Assembly: GCA_902615975.1 (NCBI GenBank) | Contig: CACMRC010000001.1 | Location: 1 to 64,000 of the forward strand | DNA: 64,000 bases | Source of the DNA: an uncultured Pelagibacteraceae bacterium | GTDB taxonomy: Bacteria > Pseudomonadota > Alphaproteobacteria > Pelagibacterales > Pelagibacteraceae | Direction of reading: 5' to 3' | In this document: one piece after another, positions 55,513 to 64,000 of the stretch | How positions within the stretch are numbered: position 1 is the stretch's first letter | Layout of the letters: each line of letters starts with the position of its first letter | The notes under the pieces: generated by a model | The model's database searches: none | Told to the model about the DNA's origin: nothing | Seen by the model: only the letters and a program-made list of their open reading frames with translations | Made by a program: the position numbers and the translations under genes

Positions 55513-56034
55513 TCAAATTTTTCTTAATTGAGAAGATGAAATGTTGACTTTATTAAACTCAATAAACTCCAAATTGGTCTTGCTAAGTTGCTTAAATGTC
55601 TTTGATTTTAAAGAATTTTTTTTATACCCATGTCTGTCAAAAACTAGAATATTACATTTTTGTGAAATTAATTTAGATTTATGCCATTTATGAAAATTAA
55701 TAAGGTTGTCGGCACCCATCAAAAAATAAATTTCAATGCTTTTATCTTTTTTTAAATGATTGATTAAATTTATGGTTTTATTTGATTTAATAATTTTTTC
55801 ATAAAATTTAACCTTAATAAATGAATTTATACCAATTATTTTTTTACAAAATTTAATTCTGTGAGAAACAGGTGTCTTGCTCTCTATTTTAAATGGATTT
55901 TTTTTTGTAATTGCCCATATAACTTTTTTGAGCTTAAATCTTTTTTTTGCTTCCTTAGAAATTGCTAAATGTCCTTTGTGAGCAGGATCAAACGATCCAC
56001 CTAATACACCAATTTTTATTTTTGTGTTATTCAA
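55513..56034 (-). CDS. nadD: Nicotinate-nucleotide adenylyltransferase
   Basis: IGVLGGSFDPAHKGHLAIS; IYFLMGADNL; ISSSQLRK. Confidence 0.93.
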   Translation of the reverse strand: MNNTKIKIGVLGGSFDPAHKGHLAISKEAKKRFKLKKVIWAITKKNPFKIESKTPVSHRIKFCKKIIGINSFIKVKFYEKIIKSNKTINLINHLKKDKSIEIYFLMGADNLINFHKWHKSKLISQKCNILVFDRHGYKKNSLKSKTFKQLSKTNLEFIEFNKVNISSSQLRKI

Positions 56035-56035
56035 T

Positions 56036-57286
56036 TTAATTTCTTATTTTACCATTACTAGTGATTTCATATTTATATGAAATCAATTGATTTAAACCTA
56101 CAGGACCTCTTGGTGGTAGTGTGTTAGTAGAAATTCCAACTTCTCCACCAAATCCAAATTCACCACCATCAGCAAATTGAGTTGAAGTATTATGCATAGC
56201 AATTGAGCTTTTAATATTTTTTAAGAAATATTTTGCTGTTTTTTTATTTTTTGTGATGATGGAGTCAGTGTGCATAGTTCCATATTTGTTAATATGTTTA
56301 ATTGCCTCTTCAGAATTTTTTACAACTTTAACAGATACAATTGATGCTAAATATTCAGTTGACCAATCTTTTTCTTTTGCAGGATATATTTGACCTTTGT
56401 AATAACTCTTCAAAATCTTATCACCAATTATTTTACAACCACTATTCTCAAGTGGCTGCAAAATAGGATTGCTAAATTTTTTCACTATATTTTTATGAAT
56501 AAGAATAGTTTCAGTCGCACCACAAATACTTGTATTTCTTAATTTAGCGTTATAGACAACTTCTTTAGCAATTTTTAATTCTGCATCTTTATCTATATAA
56601 GTATGACAAAGCCCCTCTAAGTGCCCAATTATAGGTACTTTGGATAATTCTAAAACTTTTTTAACTAGATTTTTTCCACCACGAGGTATGATTACATCAA
56701 TATATTTTTTCATCTTAGAAAGCATAATATCTACGAGTTTTCTTTGTTTTGAGTCGATAAATTGAATAAAGTTTTCATTAACTTTATTTTTTTTAAGTGC
56801 TTTTCTAAACAACTTAGCTAAAGCTTTATTTGAATTTATGGCCTCAGAGCCTCCTTTCAAAATCACTACATTTCCTGATTTAAAACAAAGACTAGCAACA
56901 TCCGAAGTTACATTTGGCCTACTTTCATAAATAACACCAATAACTCCAATTGGTATTGATACTCTTTTTATATTCAAACCATTTGGTCTTTTCCATTTGT
57001 CTAAAGTGTTGTCTATAGGGTCCCTTAATTTAGCTATTTTTAAAATAGAATTTATAATTCCATTTAATTTATTTTCATTTAAATGAAGTCTTTTGATTAA
57101 GTTCTCTTTTAACCCTCTTTTTCTTGCGTAATTAATATCTTTTGAATTTTGATTAATAATAAATTTTTTTTCATTCTTAATTAATTTCGCGTAATCATTT
57201 AAGACTTTATTTTTTACTTCAGTTGTAACTTTATACTCACTAGCTTTTCGAGCTCTTATTCCAATTAAATTCATATATTTAATCAT
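56036..57286 (-). CDS. proA: Gamma-glutamyl phosphate reductase
   Basis: IGVIYESRPNVTSDVASLCFKSGN; DGGEFGFGGEVGISTN. Confidence 0.97.
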   Translation of the reverse strand: MIKYMNLIGIRARKASEYKVTTEVKNKVLNDYAKLIKNEKKFIINQNSKDINYARKRGLKENLIKRLHLNENKLNGIINSILKIAKLRDPIDNTLDKWKRPNGLNIKRVSIPIGVIGVIYESRPNVTSDVASLCFKSGNVVILKGGSEAINSNKALAKLFRKALKKNKVNENFIQFIDSKQRKLVDIMLSKMKKYIDVIIPRGGKNLVKKVLELSKVPIIGHLEGLCHTYIDKDAELKIAKEVVYNAKLRNTSICGATETILIHKNIVKKFSNPILQPLENSGCKIIGDKILKSYYKGQIYPAKEKDWSTEYLASIVSVKVVKNSEEAIKHINKYGTMHTDSIITKNKKTAKYFLKNIKSSIAMHNTSTQFADGGEFGFGGEVGISTNTLPPRGPVGLNQLISYKYEITSNGKIRN

Positions 57287-59381
<2,095 letters not shown>

Positions 59382-59397
59382 TTAATTGGTTGTACTA

Positions 59398-59652
59398 TTA
59401 ATTGGGCTTTACAGAAACAAAAGTTCTATCTGATTTTGATTTTTTGAAGACAACTTTTCCCTTAACAACTGAAAATATTGAATGATCTTTACCCATACCA
59501 ACATTTTCACCCGGAAAAATCTTAGTTCCTCTTTGTCTAACAATTATGTTTCCAGGAATTACTGTTTCACCACCATACTTTTTTACACCAAGTCTTCTAC
59601 CGGCACTATCTCGCCCGTTTCGTGATGATCCACCTGCTTTTTTAGTTGCCAT
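59398..59652 (-). CDS. rpmA: 50S ribosomal protein L27
   Basis: [29 protein letters not shown]. Confidence 0.98.
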   Translation of the reverse strand: MATKKAGGSSRNGRDSAGRRLGVKKYGGETVIPGNIIVRQRGTKIFPGENVGMGKDHSIFSVVKGKVVFKKSKSDRTFVSVKPN

Positions 59653-59666
59653 AATTTACCTAATAA

Positions 59667-60065
59667 CTATTTGCTTACTGCTTCCTTTGTTTCTTCTTTT
59701 TTTGAGGTTTTAGAAATTTTTTCAGCTTCTGATAACACTTTACCATCTTTTGAAAAAATTTTGTTAATTCTTATCATAGAATATTCTTGTCTATGCCCAT
59801 TTTTTCTTCTTGAATTTTGTCTTCTTCTTTTTTTAAAAATTAAAATAGTTCTCTCTTTACTATTTTTAATTAAATTAGCTTCTACTTTTGCACCCTCAAC
59901 ATTTGGGGTCCCAATTTCAATTGATTTGTCATCACCGTATGCCAAAATCTCATTAAACTCTATCTTAGTCTCAGGTTTAGAATCTGGTAGTTTTTCAATC
60001 TTAAGAATTTCCCCAGATTTTACCTTATACTGTTTTCCACCTGTTTTTATTACTGCGAATGACAT
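59667..60065 (-). CDS. rplU: 50S ribosomal protein L21
   Basis: MSFAVIKTGGKQYKVKSGEILKIEKL; KKRRRQNSRRKNGHRQ. Confidence 0.97.
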   Translation of the reverse strand: MSFAVIKTGGKQYKVKSGEILKIEKLPDSKPETKIEFNEILAYGDDKSIEIGTPNVEGAKVEANLIKNSKERTILIFKKRRRQNSRRKNGHRQEYSMIRINKIFSKDGKVLSEAEKISKTSKKEETKEAVSK

Positions 60066-60091
60066 AGCATGATTTAATTTAAAGTTACCGC

Positions 60092-60119
60092 AATATAGTT
60101 GTAGTCAGCCTTTAGTCAA
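60092..60119 (-). promoter_or_regulatory. Sigma70-type promoter for rplU-rpmA-obgE
   Basis: Minus strand TTGACT-N16-TATATT. Confidence 0.7.
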
Positions 60120-60129
60120 GCCGAATTAA

Positions 60130-60849
60130 TTAGAAATTATCCTTAAAATCTCTTAATTTTGAAAAGGTTTCTACATCTTTTGCTCTTAAAAATATATTAC
60201 AATCCAATTCCTCTTTTAAAGTTGTGGGTATAGTAGGAATTCCATTTTCTCTTAATTTTTCTATTTTTTCTATTTTTTTTTGTAAATCTTTGTTTTCAGA
60301 ATCATATTTTTTACAAAATTTTGCATTGTTAAGAGTGTATTCATGACCACAATAAATTTTTGTATCTTTTGGTAATAATTTAATTTTGTTTAAAGATTCA
60401 TACATTTCTTCATAAGAGCCTTCAAATATTCTTCCACAACCAAGTGAGAAAAGTGTATCTCCAGTAAAAACTAATTTTTCTTTAAAAAAATTAAAACAAA
60501 TATGGCCTGAAGTGTGTCCAGGTATATGCATAATTTTAGCTTCAAAGTTTTCAGCTTTCCATATTTGATTATCTTCTAACAATATGTCTATTCCAGGTAT
60601 TCTTTTTGAGTCTCCTTTAAAACCTACAACAAATGATGCATATTTTTTTTTTAGTTCTTGATTTCCTCCGATATGATCATAATGATGATGAGTATTAAGA
60701 ATATATTTTAATTTTATATTTTTATTTTTTAGGAAATTTATTATTGGTTCAGACTCACTGGGATCTACAACACACGCCAAATTGTTACTTTCGTCTATTA
60801 TTAAATAGCTATAGTTGTCTTGAAGACAGGGTATAATTTCAATACGCAT
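60130..60849 (-). CDS. gloB: Hydroxyacylglutathione hydrolase (glyoxalase II)
   Basis: THHHYDHIGGN; PGHTSGHICF; FTGDTLFSLGCGRIFEG. Confidence 0.95.
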   Translation of the reverse strand: MRIEIIPCLQDNYSYLIIDESNNLACVVDPSESEPIINFLKNKNIKLKYILNTHHHYDHIGGNQELKKKYASFVVGFKGDSKRIPGIDILLEDNQIWKAENFEAKIMHIPGHTSGHICFNFFKEKLVFTGDTLFSLGCGRIFEGSYEEMYESLNKIKLLPKDTKIYCGHEYTLNNAKFCKKYDSENKDLQKKIEKIEKLRENGIPTIPTTLKEELDCNIFLRAKDVETFSKLRDFKDNF

Positions 60850-60850
60850 T

Positions 60851-61447
60851 TTATTTTTCTATCAAAAATATACCTAGATCTGCAAACAAATTTTTAACTC
60901 CTAAATTACTCTCATTTATTATTGATGAATTAAGATTATTTAAAGCGAGTGATTTAAAAATTTTAATATCTTTTGATTTTACAAAGCGAAAAAAATCTTT
61001 GATTGTACACATATGTAAATTTGGTGTGTTATACCATTCATCTGGTAATGTTTTTGTAATTGGCATTGTACCTTTAAATAATAAATGAAATCTTACTTTC
61101 CAGTATCCAAAATTAGGAATCGTAACTATTGCTTTTTTTCCAACTCTTAAAAGTTCATCTAAAACTAATTCAGGATTAAGAAAAGCTTGAAGGGTTTGAC
61201 TTAAAACAACATAATCAAATGATTTGTCTGGAAATTGCTTTAAATCTTTTTCAGCATTTCCTTCAATTACAGTTAAACCTTTAGCAATACATTCTTGCAC
61301 TTTTTCTTTTGAAATCTCTAATCCTCTTATATTTATGTTTTTATTATCTTTTAAAAATTTCATTAAAGTTCCATCGGCACAACCTACATCTAAGACTTTC
61401 TTATCTTTTTCAATTAAATCTGCTATTACCTGAAATTCATTTTTCAT
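60851..61447 (-). CDS. metW: Methionine biosynthesis protein MetW
   Basis: VLDVGCADGTLM; VIVTIPNFGYWKVR-type motif; adjacent to metX. Confidence 0.95.
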   Translation of the reverse strand: MKNEFQVIADLIEKDKKVLDVGCADGTLMKFLKDNKNINIRGLEISKEKVQECIAKGLTVIEGNAEKDLKQFPDKSFDYVVLSQTLQAFLNPELVLDELLRVGKKAIVTIPNFGYWKVRFHLLFKGTMPITKTLPDEWYNTPNLHMCTIKDFFRFVKSKDIKIFKSLALNNLNSSIINESNLGVKNLFADLGIFLIEK

Positions 61448-61449
61448 AA

Positions 61450-62565
61450 TTAATTTTCTTCGTAAGATTTATCTAAAAAGTTTTTAATTGCACTCAAGAA
61501 ATCAGGAACGTCTAGTAAAAAGGAGTCGTGACCTTTATCTGACTCAATTTCTACAAATCCAACATCAGCTCCTATTGAGTTTAAAGCAATCACAATATCT
61601 TTGTTTTCTTGAGTTGGATAAAGCCAATCTGAAGTAAATGAAATTATAAAAAATTTTGCGTTTGTATTTTTAAATGCTTCTGAAAGATTACCATTGAATT
61701 GCTTAGCTAAATCAAAATAATCCATAGCTCTAGTGATATATAGATAACTATTTGCATCAAATCTATCTACGAAAACTGAGCCCTGATATCTTAAATAACT
61801 TTCTATTTGAAAATCAGCATCAAATCCAAATTTAAGATCCTCTCTTTCTTGTAACTTTCTTCCAAATTTTTCCTGCAAACCTTTTTTAGATAAATAAGTA
61901 ATATGAGCTGCCATTCTAGCTACTGCCAATCCTTTTCCAGGATTAGTGTCGTTTGATGTATAATTCCCATCTTTCCAGTTACTATCAGCTGTAATAGCTT
62001 GTCTACCTAGCTCGTTAAAAGCAATATTTTGAGCTGAATGACTAGAGGTGGTTGCTATCGGTATCACTGTTTTGGATTTATCAGGAAAGTTGCTAATAAA
62101 CTGAAGGACTTGCATACCTCCCATTGAACCACCAGTTATAGAAAATAGTTTATCAATACCAAAATGATCAAGTAAATTATATTGAGCATTCACCATATCA
62201 TTAATTGTAATAACGGGAAAATTTGTTCCAAAAATTTTTTGATCAGGATCTTTATGGCTTGGTCCGTATGATCCCATACATCCACCAATTACGTTAGAGC
62301 AAATAACAAAATATTTGTTTGTATCGATAGCTTTATCAGGACCTACTGCATAACTCCACCAACCTTCTTTGTTAGTTACAGGGTTTATTCCGGTTACAAA
62401 TTGATCTCCTGTTAGAGCATGAAAAACTAATATTGCATTATCTTTTTTTGAATTAAGTGAACCGTAAGTTTCATAAGCTATCGGAAAATCTTTTATGGTC
62501 TTTCCACAGTCTAATTTTAGTGGTTTCTTTACAATTAAAGTTTTTATGTTTTTCTCAGTATTCAT
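61450..62565 (-). CDS. metX: Homoserine O-acetyltransferase
   Basis: YGSLN, ITGGSMGGMQVLQ, HDSFLLD. Confidence 0.95.
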   Translation of the reverse strand: MNTEKNIKTLIVKKPLKLDCGKTIKDFPIAYETYGSLNSKKDNAILVFHALTGDQFVTGINPVTNKEGWWSYAVGPDKAIDTNKYFVICSNVIGGCMGSYGPSHKDPDQKIFGTNFPVITINDMVNAQYNLLDHFGIDKLFSITGGSMGGMQVLQFISNFPDKSKTVIPIATTSSHSAQNIAFNELGRQAITADSNWKDGNYTSNDTNPGKGLAVARMAAHITYLSKKGLQEKFGRKLQEREDLKFGFDADFQIESYLRYQGSVFVDRFDANSYLYITRAMDYFDLAKQFNGNLSEAFKNTNAKFFIISFTSDWLYPTQENKDIVIALNSIGADVGFVEIESDKGHDSFLLDVPDFLSAIKNFLDKSYEEN

Positions 62566-62599
62566 AGTTTTTGACTGTTTCGAATTGTGAGAAAAAAAA

Positions 62600-62650
62600 C
62601 TATTTTAGCGGTTTTTTTTAAGCGCTCGCAATTCAGTTAAATCAGCGCAT
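62600..62650 (-). promoter_or_regulatory. SAM-II riboswitch aptamer upstream of metX
   Basis: Minus strand AUGCGCUGAUUUAACUGAAUUGCGAGCGCUUAAAAAAAACCGCUAAAAUAG; matches SAM-II core GCGCUGAUUUAAC...UUGC.AGCGC...UAAA...GCUAAAA; P1 GCGCU/AGCGC. Confidence 0.92.
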
Positions 62651-62654
62651 AATT

Positions 62655-62683
62655 TTTTTACTAGAACTTATTTATTATGTCAA
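62655..62683 (-). promoter_or_regulatory. Sigma70-type promoter of metX-metW-gloB
   Basis: Minus strand TTGACA-N17-TAAAAA; predicted start falls at the 5' edge of the SAM-II aptamer. Confidence 0.7.
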
Positions 62684-62756
62684 TTTTTTAAAAAATCCTC
62701 TTATTCTCTATAAAATTTTGTAATTTTATCTATAAAGAGCACATAATTTAAAAAAA

Positions 62757-63842
62757 ATGATAACTCCAAATTTCAAAAAATTTAAAATTGAGGCTTATAA
62801 GCCTGGTAAATCAAAAGTTAAGAAACTTAAGAACGTAATTAAGCTTTCTGCAAATGAGTCTGCTTTAGGTATGAGCCCTAAAGCAAAGAAAATAATATCA
62901 AATAAAAATCGGAATTTAGATAAATATCCAGATGGAAAATCTCAAAATTTAAGAAAAGCAATATCTAAAGCTTATAAATGTAATTCTGAGAAAATTATTT
63001 GTGGAGCTGGTTCAGATGAAGTTATTCAAATGCTCTGTCAGTTGTTTTTAAACCCAAAAGATGAGGTTGTGGTACCAGAGTACAGTTTTTTAATGTACAG
63101 AATTTACTCAAAAATTGTAGGTTCAAAAGTTTTATTTGCAAAAGAAATTAATTTTAAAGTTTCAGTAAATGAAATTTTAAAAAAAATAACAAAAAAAACT
63201 AAAATTGTGTTTATAGCTAACCCAAACAATCCTACAGGAACTTACTTAACGAAAAAAGAAGTTTTAGAATTAAGAAAAAGATTAAATAAAAAAATTTTAC
63301 TAGTTATAGATGATGCTTATGCAGAATATATGAAAAACAAAGATTATTCATCTGGGTTAGATTTGTTTAAAAATAAAGACAATGTTTTCATCCTTAGAAC
63401 TTTTTCAAAAATGTTTGGATTGGCTTCTCTGAGAGTAGGTTGGGGATATGGATCAAAAAAAATAGTTGATGCGCTAAATGTTATAAAACCACCATTCAAT
63501 GTAAATGGTATTGCTCAATTAGCGGCCATCGAGTCACTGAAGGATAAAGCTTTCATAAATAAATCGATCAGACATAATTTATTATATTCTGAAAAAATTA
63601 AGAAATTTCTTGAGACATATAATATTTTTTCAAATTCAGTTTCAGCAAATTTTTTGTTACTTAATTTTGAAAAATGTAGATATTCAGCAAAATTTCTGTA
63701 TGAAAAACTTAAAAATAAGGGAGTTATTTTAAGATCAACAGAAGATGGTTATCATATAAAGAACAAATTAAGGTTAACTATTGGATCTAAAAAAGAAAAT
63801 TTAAAATTTATGAGTGTTATTAAGCAAGTATTGAAAAAATGA
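62757..63842 (+). CDS. hisC: Histidinol-phosphate / aromatic aminotransferase
   Basis: KLSANESALGMSP; NPNNPTGTYL; RTFSKMFGLASLRVGWGYG. Confidence 0.93.
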   Translation: MITPNFKKFKIEAYKPGKSKVKKLKNVIKLSANESALGMSPKAKKIISNKNRNLDKYPDGKSQNLRKAISKAYKCNSEKIICGAGSDEVIQMLCQLFLNPKDEVVVPEYSFLMYRIYSKIVGSKVLFAKEINFKVSVNEILKKITKKTKIVFIANPNNPTGTYLTKKEVLELRKRLNKKILLVIDDAYAEYMKNKDYSSGLDLFKNKDNVFILRTFSKMFGLASLRVGWGYGSKKIVDALNVIKPPFNVNGIAQLAAIESLKDKAFINKSIRHNLLYSEKIKKFLETYNIFSNSVSANFLLLNFEKCRYSAKFLYEKLKNKGVILRSTEDGYHIKNKLRLTIGSKKENLKFMSVIKQVLKK

Positions 63843-64000
63843 AAAACATTTTAATTATTGGCTGTGGATTATTAGGTTCATCTTTACTAAGGCGTATTAG
63901 TAGAAAAAAAATAGCAAAAAAAATATTTATTTATGAAAAATCAAAATCAAATATTGCTAAGATAAAAAGATTAAAATTACCAGGAACAATTGTTAAATCA
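63839..64000 (+). CDS. tyrA: Prephenate dehydrogenase (3' truncated by window edge)
   Basis: ATGA overlap with hisC; MKNILIIGCGLLGSSLLRRISRKK Rossmann N-terminus; hisC-tyrA order. Confidence 0.75.
   Translation, partial: MKNILIIGCGLLGSSLLRRISRKKIAKKIFIYEKSKSNIAKIKRLKLPGTIVKS

Noticed and set aside
62708-62727. AT-only hairpin ATAAAATT-TTGT-AATTTTAT upstream of hisC
   Set aside because: Weak pure A/T pairing expected by chance at this base composition; may simply be promoter DNA.

Overview
This AT-rich 64 kb window is a gene-dense, streamlined alphaproteobacterial chromosome segment that looks SAR11/Pelagibacter-like. I infer that from the low GC, very short spacers, DMSP demethylase, TRAP/ABC transporters and a SAM-II riboswitch. 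In order it carries: (i) a partial zinc alcohol dehydrogenase and a five-gene polyol/glycerol-type ABC importer; (ii) two TRAP transporter systems with an amidase, an MFS transporter and an alpha/beta hydrolase; (iii) ftsY-dapF diverging from ffh-rpsP-trmD-rplS-leuCDB; (iv) a DMSP demethylation cluster (dmdC-like, dmdB-like, alpha/beta hydrolase, dmdA), then asd; (v) a TCA cluster sdhCDAB-mmsA-mdh-sucCDAB-lpd, then priA and atpHAGDC; (vi) a minus-strand block rppH-ctpA-rsfS-nadD-proAB-obgE-rpmA-rplU-gloB-metW-metX; and (vii) hisC-tyrA. I found no tRNA, rRNA, CRISPR array or mobile element. The strongest unexplained signal is a compact RNA-like element directly upstream of ffh: three consecutive perfect hairpins plus a 7-bp pseudoknot, partly swallowed by an over-extended Ffh ORF call. 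Other notable signals are a SAM-II riboswitch and promoter before metX with a competing A8C/GU8 hairpin, complementary degeneracy of two ABC ATPases, strong hairpins after all three solute-binding-protein genes, a shared 5' leader/Tat-signal module on two TRAP binding proteins, and a large coiled-coil C-terminal extension on a TRAP large permease. All calls come from reading the sequence and supplied ORFs; no searches or folding programs were run.
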